From assembly GCA_032622095.1 (NCBI GenBank), contig CP136067.1, positions 173,634,556-173,698,555 on the forward strand: 64,000 nt of DNA. The letters run 5' to 3'. The DNA comes from Siphonodentalium dalli (taxonomy: Eukaryota; Mollusca; Scaphopoda; Gadilida; Siphonodentaliidae). The notes under the pieces are model-generated. The model worked only from the letters and a program-made list of their open reading frames with translations. It was not told where the DNA came from and did not search any database. Below, one piece after another: positions 24,356 to 37,600 of the stretch. Every line of letters begins with the position of its first letter. Positions within the stretch are counted from its first letter, which is position 1. Position numbers and translations under genes: made by a program.

Positions 24356-24810
24356 CGTGACGTCACGAATTAACTCTATTGCGAAATGAATCGGTGAAAT
24401 TGTGATGCGCGCGCAACATTGATGGATTTTAGCAGACGTTTCACTTCCGGATTGAGTTTTTTCTCACTTCCGTGTTTACTTTTCCAAATCATGCTTTCTG
24501 ATGATCAATATACGGTACAGGCTTTTATAGAGAATTAAGTGCCGACAAATACCAAAAATAACCACAAAAAGTTTAATTTCCAAAATTTGGATAAACATAC
24601 AGATGGATAATAAAAATGTCATTATACAATGTTGTGTACAGTATGAGTTTTTCTTGTACTCGTCCAGGTTGTGGTAAAAAGTCATATTGGACTCGACACT
24701 GGCGTGTCTGGTCCAATATGACTTTTCACCACAACCTGGACGAGTACAAGAAAAACACATACTGTACACAACATTGTATAATAACTTTATATTATTGGGA
24801 CTCCGTGACG
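24356..24810. mobile_element. Foldback element, copy 1 (palindrome 24622-24781)
   Basis: CTCCGTGACGTCACGAATTA and a body of about 260 bases precede a near-perfect palindrome: TTATACAATGTTGTGTACAG on the left mirrored at 24762-24781. The arms are about 70 bases around GACTCGACACTGGCGTGTCT. Confidence 0.85.
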
Positions 24811-25234
24811 TCACGAATTAACTCTATTGAAATTATGATGCGCGCGCAACACTGGTGGATTTTAGCAGACGTTTCACGTCCGCGTTGAGTTTTTTTTTCT
24901 CACTTCCGTGATTACTTTTCCAAATCATGCTTTCTGATGATAAAAAAAGAGGCTTTTATAGAGAATTAAGTGCCGACAAATACCAAAAATAACCACAAAT
25001 GTTTTATTCCCAACATTTGGATAAACATACAGATGGATAATAAAAATTAGTTATAAAGTTATTATACAATGTTGTGTACAGTATGTGTTTTTTTTTTGTA
25101 CTCGTCCAGGTTGTGCTGAAAAGTCATATTCGACTCGACACTGGCGTGCCTCGTCCAATATGACTTTTCACCACAACCTGGACTCGTACAAGAAAAACAC
25201 ATACTGTACACAACATTGTATAATAACGTTATAC
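24799..25234. mobile_element. Foldback element, copy 2 (palindrome 25054-25234)
   Basis: Direct repeat of the previous copy from CTCCGTGACGTCACGAATTA through the palindrome. Similar CATGCTTTCTGATGAT and GTGCCGACAAATACCAAAAA blocks are present in both. Tandem insertion or duplication. Confidence 0.85.
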
Positions 25235-25716
25235 TAACGCTCATCAAAGGTGCACCATTCAATTTGAATCAAACTTTTAGTTGCAAATTAACAAAGACAA
25301 ATCTTGGTCATCTAGACATGCAGGTATACGCTGTAAAATATCTTATCCGCTAACAGAAATAACTTTATAGCTTATGTATACATTAATCGTCATTACGAGT
25401 GATGCCCAAATATTTCAATTTTTAGCAAACAAACATTTGGGAGTTATTTCGTTTAAAAAACAGCTATCATGGAAAAAGAGAGGTGGGTCCCCAATTTGAT
25501 GGAGCAAAATCATATTTTGTTTTGCACTCAAGGAGTGGTGGGTCCCCGGTTGGGTGGAATTATTTTGTTCACCCCTGTGTGCGCATTTATTTTTATGCAG
25601 ACCGCCCCCTGATTTTATTGCAAAAAAAGATTTAAGAAGGAACACGACTGAATGAATACACATGTATTATGTACACTCGTGCATGTATTTACAAAAACAA
25701 AATTGCATCAATTATC
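25235..25716. other. Intergenic, no feature recognised
   Basis: No gene or repeat relation seen. Confidence 0.4.
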
Positions 25717-25962
25717 AAGCCTTGAAATAGGGTGTCTGTCATTTGCAGAATGAGGTCCCCAGAGAGTGACTTTAGTGATGCTACCCCGCATAGCGGGCTA
25801 GCATCACCAAATTCACCCTCTGTGGACCTCATTCTGCTTACACTTCAGCAGAATGAGGTTCCCAGATGGTGAATTTGGTGATGATAGCCCGCTATGCGGG
25901 GTAGCATAACTAAATTCACCCTCTGGGGACCTCATTCTGCAAATGACAGACACCCTATTTAT
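25717..25962. mobile_element. Foldback MITE with CAAGCCTTGAAATAG ends, copy 1
   Basis: CTTGAAATAGGGTGTCTGTC and TTTGCAGAATGAGGT are mirrored at the right end. Internally AGCCCGCTATGCGGGGTAGC occurs in both orientations. A second copy is at 63643-63859 and a fragment at 35250-35281. Confidence 0.85.
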
Positions 25963-26164
25963 TGAAATTAAAGTGGGGCAAATGTGGCTTGTTCTAACAT
26001 TGGCAGCAAACGAACGTTTATTTTTTCTTTTTTGAAAAACTGAAACTTCCATAAACTAAGATATATTTTCAAACTAATGAAATGATATAAAATCGGGTTT
26101 TCACGACCAACATTATATCCCCTACGAGAACAAAAATTAATCTATATTTGAACAATTAACCAAT

Positions 26165-27080
26165 ATTAGACATTATTTATTAGATATGCCATTTTTGCCC
26201 AGAACTTCTTGTTATCGAAATATGTGAATATCGCTTCAATTTGCCCTTAAACCGAGTAATATTATTTTACGACATCACCAATCCGAGTAATATCATTTTA
26301 CGACATCACACATTCGAGTAATACGTAATGGTTTTACGATATTCCGCAACTCCACCTCACCGCTAAATACATTCGGTACACACTCGTCGAAATCTGACGT
26401 TTCAACTTCGAAATAGTCGACAAATTCGGACAAAGTTTGTTACGATTGTGCTAAATAATGTATAGACATAGATTTTTGTGTCATCACTCAGTTCAAAGAG
26501 TTGTCGATATTACACTGTTATTAACCCTTTACCCAACAAACCGGCCAAAAACGGCCAAATAAAGCTGCAACAGCCTAAATTATCTTGGGTCTGTCTCAAT
26601 AAAACCATACAAATATGGATATCATTGGAACCGACTGATTGACCACATTGTGATGGTTACAGTTATGCCCTGTGCCAATGCATTCTCTTATATATGCGAG
26701 TCGACCATAGGTCGCCTCGCATATATAAGAGAATGCATTGGCGTAAAAAAAACTTTTTTTAACACTTTTTACCATTTTTTCTTACATTCTTTAACAATTT
26801 TATAATTTTTAATGTGTTAAGCCAATGCATTCTCTTATATATGCGAGGCGACCTATGGTCGACTCGCATATATAAGAGAATGCATTGACACAGGGCCCAT
26901 CTGTTGGGTAAAGGGTTAAGAGGCGATCTATAATTGAGGACATTATTACTTGGTTGGCTTGATATGATTGGCCTCACATCAGCACTCAGTAACCTCATAT
27001 AAGCATTCGACCTTCGGTCTCAGGCTGATACGAGGTCAACATGGGCTGAGATCGAGCATAATATCAATCAGCATATTATA
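26165..27080. mobile_element. Repeat E, split by a group P MITE
   Basis: Left part 26165-26524 (CTTGTTATCGAAATATGTGA, CGAGTAATAT.ATTTTACGAC) and right part 26916-27080 (AGAGGCGATCTA, GGTCTCAGGCTGATA) match the uninterrupted copy at 47160-47535. The junction is TTAA, as expected for insertion into a TTAA site. Confidence 0.8.
26521..26919 (+). mobile_element. Group P MITE nested in repeat E
   Basis: TTAACCCTTTACCCAACA to TTGGGTAAAGGGTTAA. Palindromes at 26674-26742 and 26821-26889. Confidence 0.9.
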
Positions 27081-27604
27081 ATAACCAAATCAAATCGGAA
27101 GATATGCAACAATGAGCTAGGTTATAACCTGATCACATAAGAACACACTCCGCGTTCGAATTCATTGTGAACTGTTACCGTGGTGCATGCGACGTCGGCT
27201 CAGAGACTATAGGCCAGCTCTTCAAAATCATTATGTCTACATCAGATTATCCACATATCTTTAAATTCTCTTCTATCTGAAACATTACTATCTAATTCTC
27301 CCTTTTTCTCCCACTGATCTGATATTAATTTTCTAATACCACTGTATTACTAATACCAACTCTTAGTCTCATTTAAACCGTTTATTCCATAAAACTTAAT
27401 ATCGACAAACCTATCGAACGAGCCCACTACGTGAGTTAATGCGAGACAAAAAACAAATAAACGCCAACTGTGAACATCAAATTGTCTGAAATACATAACA
27501 CTTAATCTCACATCTCCATACCGTAACTTGTTATTATATTGTAATTACTTTATGAATTATATGGATTAATTACTCCAGATATCATCGGCGTCAAGTTGTG
27601 TTTT
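27081..27604. other. Intergenic, no feature recognised
   Basis: No gene or repeat relation seen. Confidence 0.4.
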
Positions 27605-28028
27605 TGGCTGCGGACACACGTATCGCAGTAGCGATGGCATAGTAGGTGTGACAATTATATATGGTGGAGTTTGGTGACAATTGGTTGTCATAATTAATTT
27701 GCCATAGCGATCAATGTCGCCCGCTGCATATTCGTATAATGAGTCCTCCAAAGTTCGTTATAATCAGTCTTTTTCTTGTTTTTGGTCATTGTGCAGTTCC
27801 CCCAACAGTTCCGACACAGCTTCATTGGCCCACATGATAATATTAGCGGAATTATGCGGTGAAACGCCGTGGGTTAATTGGTCGAGTCAACTCATTGTGC
27901 GGAAACTCAGCGGGCGACACGCTAGCTATGGCACAGAAATATGACGACCAATTGTCACCAAAATTGCACCATAATAAATTGTCACACCTACTATGCCATC
28001 GCAACTGTGGTACGTGTGTCCGCAGCCA
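27605..28028. mobile_element. TIR element of about 424 bases with TGGCTGCGGACACACG ends
   Basis: TGGCTGCGGACACACGTATC, GCGATGGCATAGTAGGTGTG and GGTGACAATTGGT on the left are mirrored on the right. The centre (27770-27860) has short frames without a recognised transposase motif. Superfamily unknown. Confidence 0.75.
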
Positions 28029-28552
28029 TTCTTGAGGTTTTGTTACTATCGATCAATATAATTTAGAAATGTTAAAGTAAATATTTCATTTCCATGTGTA
28101 ATGCGCACGGTAAATCTTGTTAGGATAAAACGCAGAATCTCCAGTGCATAAAAATTACTGTCACGTGAACTCAACATGGTTGGTATAGGAGCTGTCACGA
28201 AAGACGTGGTGTGGTCAGAAGTCAAAATATTTACACGGATGGCCTGGTATAGGCCGATCGTATAGTCAATATGTACACACTATTTACATGTACATGCAGA
28301 TGGTGGTCGAACGAGTAGACACTGATGTTATTTCACATATTGCAGAAATGAATCGCCTTCACCAGAATAAGTTCTTTGTCCTCAACGAACATCAAATTGC
28401 ATTGATTATTTGCAGATTGTCCTAAGAATTTAGTTGGCTCACATAATCCGTTGGTTCACATGGGATTGTCGTTCTGAACATGTTGGTTCAAGTTAACTGC
28501 GATTAGTTCACGCCATTGTTCTGAACAGGTGATTCGCGCCGACATCCCTGGA
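28029..28552. other. Probable 3' UTR and flank of the tetraspanin gene
   Basis: Sequence downstream of the tetraspanin stop on the minus strand. No canonical polyadenylation signal was identified, so the end of the transcript is unknown. Confidence 0.4.
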
Positions 28553-28624
28553 TCAGTACCAATCGTACAGGTCTTGCAATTTTATGTTCCGGCGCAGAAC
28601 TATCGCCAAGATAATCCCCAAAGC
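28553..28624 (-). CDS. Tetraspanin exon 8 (end of TM4, cytoplasmic tail, stop)
   Basis: Encodes residues 248-270, ALGIILAIVLRRNIKL then QDLYDWY and TGA at 28555-28553. Acceptor TTTCAG|GCT. The RR after the hydrophobic run fits the cytosolic end of TM4. No clear AATAAA signal was seen just downstream. Confidence 0.94.
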   Translation of the reverse strand, partial: ALGIILAIVLRRNIKLQDLYDWY

Positions 28625-31600
28625 CTGAAAATTAACAAAACATTTTATCATCACAAATGAGCATTATTATGGCACCGAGGTGGCCCCGGAAATTTTAATT
28701 CTTCACAATTTGATGTCATTGCATGCATTCATGGGTAACTGGGCATCTTTTAAAGATATGTTATCCGAATTAACGCTCCTAAGTTACTATTTGCTTTTGG
28801 GGGTAAAACATATTTGATTCCATTCGAGGAACCCACTCACCAAAGCTCAGAGTTATAAGATACCGATTTTTTTATTTTTGGCGGCCTAGCAAATATTCGA
28901 AGAGCCGACCGACATACTCACTATACCAAATGTTGATATATAACACGTTTTTTTGGAAATTTTATGCTATAGTTGACAGTGGTTAGAATTTTTTTTTTTA
29001 TAATTAATCGATTCTGATAACTGGAACGTCTTTTGACGAAATGTTGTTGTTGGAATCTGATGATACGGGGACCATCGAATAGGATTGTGTACCTTTAAAG
29101 TATATGTACTGTTGACGATCGAAAGGAGATAATTCATTTTTCAGAAATTGGTGACAGGTTTTTGAGAATAACAGTTTCTAAAAATATATTTAACGGATCA
29201 TGTGAAAATCACAAACACTGAAAGATGGTACTGTTATCTTGTACACACATTGGGTTGTTTGATCAATTAGATTCATTTTAGTAGATAAACAATGTTTTTA
29301 TCATTTTTTTTCTTACATTATTTATCAATTTTTATCAGTTTTTCTTATATTCTTTAACAATTTTTATCATTTTTTATCATTATATCGTACATTCTTTAAC
29401 AATTTTTTAACATTTTTTCATTTTGTTTTCTTACATTCTTTAACAATTATAAAAAATAATATAAAATTTGTTAGGCCAATGCATTCTCTTATATATGCGA
29501 GGCGACCAATGGTTGACTCGCATATATAAGAGAATGCATTGGCACAGGGTTTTCCAAAAATTCAGGAAGCTCCCGTCATGAAAGGGTTAAGTTGGACAGC
29601 CCCACGATGGCCACGTCCCTGCTGATACGCCCATGTACGCTGATGTACATGGAGGCTGTGTTGTATTACCTTACCTGAATCAGAAGTATTCCAGCGCCTG
29701 TACCTATCATTACTGGCTTCTCTGCGTCTATGATGTGCAACAGTTTAGTGTAGCAACCCTGCAATTGCGTCGAGATTCGTTAAAACTTCAATTCTCAAAA
29801 CAATACATTTTCACATATATATACATGCACATTTCTACAGGTATTGAACATTTCATATTAATGTGTGGAAATATATTAATATTCATTTAAATAGCTCTTG
29901 AAAAATGGTTTCACTCAAAACATTGTAAACATCGAAACTTGGTAGAGTTAATTTGCCTAATGTCTAACAAATTTTAATGTGAACAAGAATTGTTTTGCAT
30001 CTGAATAGCCAAGAACACCCCACTAAACTGACCCAGATGTACATGGTTTATATAGATCATTTCGTCGAAAACAGAACACTGAATTAGACTGGCATAACCT
30101 GCAAGCGCTGTACATGTTTATGCGACCCCGAAAATTTGAGCGACAGGTGACTGACTTGTTGACCATTGAATCTTTCTGCACACCCACACGTCCTACAGAA
30201 GAATGGCGACAATGCTCTCCGGAGATCTGCGCATGTTGCTCCGATGCACAGATAATAATGGTCATATTGTGCCAGAATAGGACATTTGGACGTATCCATT
30301 CAGGAGGTTTCCACATATATTAAGTAGTGGGAGGAGCTTACGGTTGCTAGGATACAAAGCATCTTCAGAAATAGTTTAATTAGTTTCACAGAGCCTGCCT
30401 TCATGACACCCGAGAACATTGTAAAAGATATGACGATTGGGGTCCTACTAAAACCCGACAGGGGAGGTGCGGTCGGCGCATTTTTGGATATCCCGTACCT
30501 GGCAGAAACGGCCGCAAGTTAGGGGTTAACAGTGGCGTGTCCGCTCGAGCTATCGACTTGGGGTTGGAACTTTAGTACATTCAGGTCCATTCTACACGAT
30601 AGTGCAAACCCCACCTCGCTCGGACCCCTGGGGGCGGTCCGGTCGGTGCGGTCGGTGCGGTAGGGGTTTAGTAGGACCGGACGATTGTCACGAAAAATGA
30701 AAACAAAATAAAAGTGTCCCCCCGAAAACGTGGCATGTCGATGCCGCTTTGTTAAAGAAATTAAAAAAAAGTCGAAACGGTTAATAATTCCGGAAAGAAA
30801 TATTTTTTCCGTCATCTGTATACATTTTGCACATCTCCAATATGTGGGTAACAATACTCTGAATTTTCAAATATCTACGATCAAAACTGTATGAGGAGTT
30901 GAGGTACCCTCATATATTAAGTGGAAAGGCCCATAACTCTGGGAAAAATCACTGCATCAAACTCAAATTCTAACTTGATATGAACGACTCACAAAAAAAC
31001 GGAATTTTCAATTGAACAGTTCAAACTTGAGTTATAACCCGGAAACCAAAGAAAAAAGAAGAAAATTGAATTTTCTAAGTAAAAAAAACTCCATAACTCT
31101 AGGAAAAATAATCGGACCAAACTCAAATTCGAACTCAACCTGTATCTTGATATGACTGATCCACATTAAAACCGTATTTGCAATTAAAGGATCCAAACTT
31201 GACATATCATCCGGAAACCGAAAAAGTGAGAAATTATCTAAGTAAAAAAAAAGTCGAAAAAGGGAAATAACTCCATAAAAGAATATCGTATCATACCCAG
31301 AATTGCAGAGCACCTTTGTTCTTGTTTTATACAACTACACACCAAATTGTAATAAAATCGGATGATCATTACTGGAGTTATAACTCAGGACGGACGGACG
31401 GACGCACGGCTAGACGGACGGGGCTGATTACAATAGTCCCCCAAAAATAAATTTATCGGGGGACAAATTGTGTTATAATCACTGATGCATTTCCAACATC
31501 ATTGCACAAATCGTTTCAGTGCATTATGATTTGACAATAACAAATTTGTTTCAGAAAGGCAACCTAACACTGAAAGTATGCGCAAATATCAATATTAGGG

Positions 31601-34600
31601 TGAGCGAAGAAATTTGAATTCAACAAACGACCAGCTCATTAGCTGATTGGTAGAAAATATATGCTAATATCTATTTGATTGGCAGGTGTGGAAAAGTCCA
31701 TTATTCTGATGTGGTCATGATCAATGACCGCTAAAACATTGACATCTATTCTGACTCATCTAAATACCCAGGTACGCCAAATATATAGACCTCGTGTGAT
31801 GGGCCAATCGCCTCACCTCTTTCAAATGTTATTCAAAGTTGTTTACAGGCAAAAATTCTTGCATTTAATTTGCGTATTGTTAATAAAGCGAATACTCCGA
31901 TAGCCCCCCCCCATACCAAATAAAGCTTCAATGCCAACTACGCTTCATCTTCAATTTTATTTCCGTGCGGGCATACCTGTTTGTGGACGTCCAATGAATC
32001 GCCCATGACTCTGACGCCCAGCCTCGCGGATCTGCATACCTGTTTGTGTACGTCCAATAAATCGCCCATGACTCTGACCTCAACCTCGCGGATCTACAAA
32101 CCTGTTTATGCACGTCCAAGGAATCGCCCATGACTCTGACCTCAGCCTCGCGGATCTACATACCTGTTTGTGGACGTCCAGGGAATCGCCCATGACTCTG
32201 ACCTCAGCCTCGCGTTGACACATTTCTTTGTTCTTTGGTTCGTGGTTCTGATTCATTACACAACAACTGTGTGGCACATACATCACCTGAAATTTGACAT
32301 CGACATTTCTAACTTTTGATATGTTCAGGCGTTAACCCTTTACCCAACAAACCGGCCAAAACCGGCCAAATAAAGCTTCAACAGCCTAAAATATCTTCGG
32401 TCTGTCTCAATAGAACCATACAAATATGGATATCATTGGAACCGGCTCCTTGACCACATTGTGATAGTTACAGTTATGCCCTGTGCCAATGCATTCTCTT
32501 ATATATGCGAGTCGACCATAGGTCGCCTCGCATATATAAGAGAATGCATTGGCCTAAAAAAAATCCTTTTTTAACACTTTTTACCATTTTTTTCTTACAT
32601 TCTTTAACAATTTTAGAATTTTTAATGTGTTAAGCCAATGCATTCTCTTATATATGCGAGGCGACCTATGGTCGACTCGCATATATAAGAGAATGCATTG
32701 GCACAGGGCCGTTCTATTGGGTAAAGGGTTAAATAGTTTGATGAATACATTAAACACTGATATACAGACGTTCTGACAGACCGAGTCTTCTCGGTCTACA
32801 ACAGCTTGGATATCGGTTGGAATGATGCTGGGTTGGACGAGAGCCGCCCCGTTGCTCTTCTGTAACGGACTTTCTAAGGCCTAATGCTTGGTTCTGACTG
32901 ACCCAAATAATGGGTCCGATCGATTGGTCATCTGGACCTAAACTTTTCTATACTAAAGCATAATTGATGAGTAGTTATCCCATAGGAAATGTTCAGATAA
33001 TAAGTTTAACAAACGACCATATAGGCGGTTTGTTGAACTTTTGATTATCTAGAAATGTCCCCCAATAAATAGGACTCCATATAAACCTGTGATTTAGTTA
33101 TCGGTTGTCTCCTTATATTACCTGTACATCACTGCCAATAAATGTACACGTTTTAAAGCCACATGACGGTTTGCGCATAATATTATTCGCTTTCGAATTT
33201 TCTCAGTATCGTATATACGTCGATAAATATCTGAACTACCTTTCTACGGGCATTATGTAACCCAAAAAAGACGCATTGAAGTAATGCAAAATTCAACTGT
33301 GAATACGGTGTTTTGGTCCCAAGCACAAAACAGCAATTTGCACGACACGGAACAGAATAGAGCGTTCAATGGTGGTCTATTCCTGATATGGTAGTAATAA
33401 AGAGCGTTTGTTTGACTTCTGGCGGAAAGTTGAAAATTGGCTGTGACTTTGGCAAGTGTTTTTCAGAACATATGAAGCCGGTATATTGTAACAGAACGAT
33501 GTGCGCCCATGTCCGATTCAAATCCCTGTGTACTACCTTGTGTGCTATTGCATAAGTTATTTTTCATCTATTACGATGCACGAAAAACAGGCACGATTTG
33601 TTAGTCGGGACAGTTTTACTTAGCATGATGACGAAATCACGCGATGCTGGTTCTCAGGAAATACACCCGGTCAAACCAGTGCAGTGGTATAAAGTTTATA
33701 GTTGTTTTGGTAAACTGCACTGGTCGTGATATACGATAGCTTCCGTTAGTTCGAGCCGTTGCCAAACTTTGGCCAATAACATCGTCACATGATTTTGAAA
33801 GCAGGTCACCATTTTCAAATATAAGCGATGAGAATTTACCCACCATTGTTCAGTTGACCGAGTCGCACTAAGATATCGCTCTGGTGATGACTTACTGATC
33901 CCAAAGAAAGAAGACCTGAGAATGCCAGCATCGGCTCTCGATATCTTATGGTTCCATGAGTTTGTCGACATCCACTTCGAAACAAAAAAAGTACTCAACG
34001 CGAAGTCCGGGAACGACCTTTATCTCCAACGTACAGGTTCTGACACAATATCAATAGTCGTTTTATCGACCTATCGTACCCGTCGCTCCAAATTACGTAG
34101 TAAAACAAATTGGAGGTTCGAATGAGCGATGTCCGTTTAACTGACTGAGAATCCATGTAGTAAAGATATGGTTAAACGGACATGGCTCGTTCGAGCTTCA
34201 AAATTCCGTTTACCTAATCTGGAAGGAGATATAAGATAGGTTAACCCTTTACCCAACAAACCGGCCAAATAAAGCTTCAACAGCCTAAAATATCTTCGGT
34301 CTGTATCAATAGAACCATACAAATATGGATATCATTGGAACAGGCTCCTTGACCACATTGTGATAGTTACAGTTATGCCCTGTGTGAATGCATTCTCTTA
34401 TATATGCGAGTCGACCATAGGCCGCCTCGCATATATAAGAGAATGCATTGGCCTGAAAAAAATAATTTTTAATGTGTTAAGCCAATGCATTCTCTTATAT
34501 ATGCGAGGCGACCTATGGTCGACTCGCATATATAAGAGAATGCATTGGCACAGGGCCATTCTGTTGGGTAAAGGGTTAACAAACACACGAAATATTGATG

Positions 34601-37600
34601 CTTCATGCTCGGAAAAATACTTGCCATAACCACAACCATTTTCCATCTGTTTACAATTTTCGGACATAAATGGAATAAACGCTCTTTATTTCTACCATAT
34701 CAGGAATAGACTAACACGGAACGCTCTTTTCTGTTCGATGCCATGCACATATGTCGCTTGTTTGGTACCCAAGCATCGTGTTCAAAGTTGTATTTTTGTA
34801 TGACTCCAGTGCGTCTTTCTGTGCCATATATAATGCCAGTAGAAATGTAGTTTAAGTACTTATCGACCTACATGTATTTCGATACCGGGAATACCTCACA
34901 AGCGAATATTATTAGGTGTATTTTGGATCGCAAACCGCCACGTCGCTTTAAACATCGGTGATATACATCAGGGCCGGCAACCTACGTCATAAGTTACTCG
35001 AAAATGGCGACAGGAGATCACGCCTGGCAATTTCAGCACTGGTTTTTCTATATGTTCCAAATATAAATATCACAACGGATACGACAAAAACAGGTATCGA
35101 ACATATATGTATTTGCTTTAAAGGAGATTTTGTCCTTCAAATCACACGACCTCGAAACATGAGCCGAAGTCACGTGAACACTTATGCCTTCTCGATAGTC
35201 ATATTTATACGAGGACGGGACTGATAGTGAGCTAGTAAATAAATTTAGCATCACTAAATTCACCCTCTGGGGACCTCATTTTTTGCTGATTTGATTTTAT
35301 ATTGGCCCTTCGTGATGTCTATTTTATTGGTGGAGGAAAGGCAACAGAAAGAGATAATTTCACTGGGAAATTACTGCCATGGGCCTAGATATCAACTGAG
35401 GAGCTTGCCCAGATACACGAATCAAATTATTCTCCCTTTGCACCAGCATTGTTTGTTTATTGCTGTTTGAAAGGTGAGAAAAAATGAACCTGCAGTAATG
35501 CCCTAAATAGTCGACTCCTTAACCACACAGAATTATGGGTAATTTTTCAGGATTTAGTTGGAAATATGGCTTGTTGCCATTCATCGGAAAGCTCTCAGTG
35601 AAAAATATGGCTTGTTGCCATTCATCGGAAAGCTCTCAATGAGACCTTTCCGATGAATGACAACAAGCCATATTTCCGACTAAATCATGAACAATTACCC
35701 ATAATTATGCTGTGGTTAAGGAGTCGATTATTTAGGGCATTACTGTATGTTTTTGGTCGAGTTATTTACATGGGCGAAAAAACGATGAGTGCGTCACTCT
35801 CTTTAGGTTAGTGAAGTAATTCGATTGGTAGCGCCCTCCAACGGATTTTGGACCAAGATGCAGGAGAGAATTAAAAACATTCTGGGCTCTGGTTGGTTAA
35901 TAGTAGTTTCGATATTTAAACATATAAAATACATGCAATCACTCCTCTTGAAATTACAGATGCCAAACAAAACATTGGTACATTGTAAAGCACGTGGTTC
36001 CTAGATTGAATTTTGTTGGTGTGAGGTAAAACATGTGAATACTGTTTTCATGGACTTCTGACTCTAGATTATAAATTCCAAATTTAAAGATATATTCCAT
36101 GCCCGACTATATGATTTTTTTCGTGCAGAAACTTTGCGCAGATGCCAATCCTGGTAACATGTACTCACTTATCACAATTCTTGGAAAGTCAGGGCTGCAG
36201 GCCATTAAATGTTAACACTGAGGCCTATGGGAAATAATTACTTCACTGTAACCTTTAATGTGACGGAGACATCTTGCCGCCATTTTCGAGCAAATTACAT
36301 GTATGACGTATGTTCCGGATCTGTACATATGTATCGTCACGATAATGTGAAACTCGTACTGCTGATTTTCGCACGGAAATGCATCAATCATATATCAGGA
36401 AAAGAGACGCCAGATGCACACTTATGTTAAGTTATTACGGAGATCCGACTGCGACACCCAGTCTGCAAGCGATCGCATAGGATGAATCAATATATTTATG
36501 AATTGTAACATAAACCATGCATGGCTCAAGTGTATGGTGTGCAAGGAGAGCGCATGGTTAGTGTGCAAGGACCCCACCCGCACCACATGTGATGTCACTC
36601 GAATTAATAAAATGATTGTTTTTGTAATACATGTACTTACACATACAGAGGATCTCAAATGAGTTTCTATTTTATACGGAATTTATCAACCGAGTTCACT
36701 AAATTCGAGTTGAGCCGAGGTTTACCGAGGCTCAAATAGAATTTAGAGGACGAGGTTGATAAATTACGTATAAAATAGGACGAGTGTGAGATACCTTTTA
36801 TCACATGATCAAATAAACCCGAAGCAACGCGAAATATTCATCGAAAACAACAATCATAAACTACAGCGATCGCAAGTTATTTGAAGAACGCCGTGACGTC
36901 TTCGCACGCGCTGATATTAAAGATACGGTTGGCCTTGGCGGTGGGTATGCTGTGAAAATATCTCCACCCGTCAAAAACCGCCACAAACAGAAAGAACATC
37001 AAAATGTAGATAGACTTTGTCGTATACAAATAAGAAATATCGCATAAACAGTATGTTATGGTCATATGTTTGACCATTGTTATGTAAACAAAAGCGTAAA
37101 AAGTTACTTTTCTGGTGTTTGTTTATATTATGACGGTAGACATAAAGAGCGTTCTTTGTTGGTGAATACCTGATATGGAACTAATAAAGAGCGTTTATGC
37201 CATTTGTGTGTGATTAGCCAGTAGCATTGTGTTGTCTTCTGTAACACAATCAGGCTCTAGCTTAGGTAAACTATAGTAGGTCTTTATGATAACATGCTGT
37301 TTACGCGATGGTCATGGTATATATGAACAGAACTGTATGAGTCTTACTGTTTTTCTGTTTACTGTGTTTGGAACAAATATGAATATTTTCGACAATTAAG
37401 GCCGCACGTGCCTTTAAACGTGTCTATTACCGATAATTATGAAACTGCTTTTATGGCCACATTATGTGATAAATGATTGTATGACATCACTGTATATAGT
37501 GTACATAAATTATACAAATAAAATATAATAAAAAAAAATCGAAATAGAAATTTTACTTCGCACGTCGTTTGGTAAATGTACATTGTATCTGCATGTTGTT

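Noticed and set aside
30023-30323. Cys-rich frames on both strands, considered as a tetraspanin loop exon
   Set aside because: No CCG or SCC context in a frame with usable splice sites; the true loop exons were found at 40446, 32164 and 29675.
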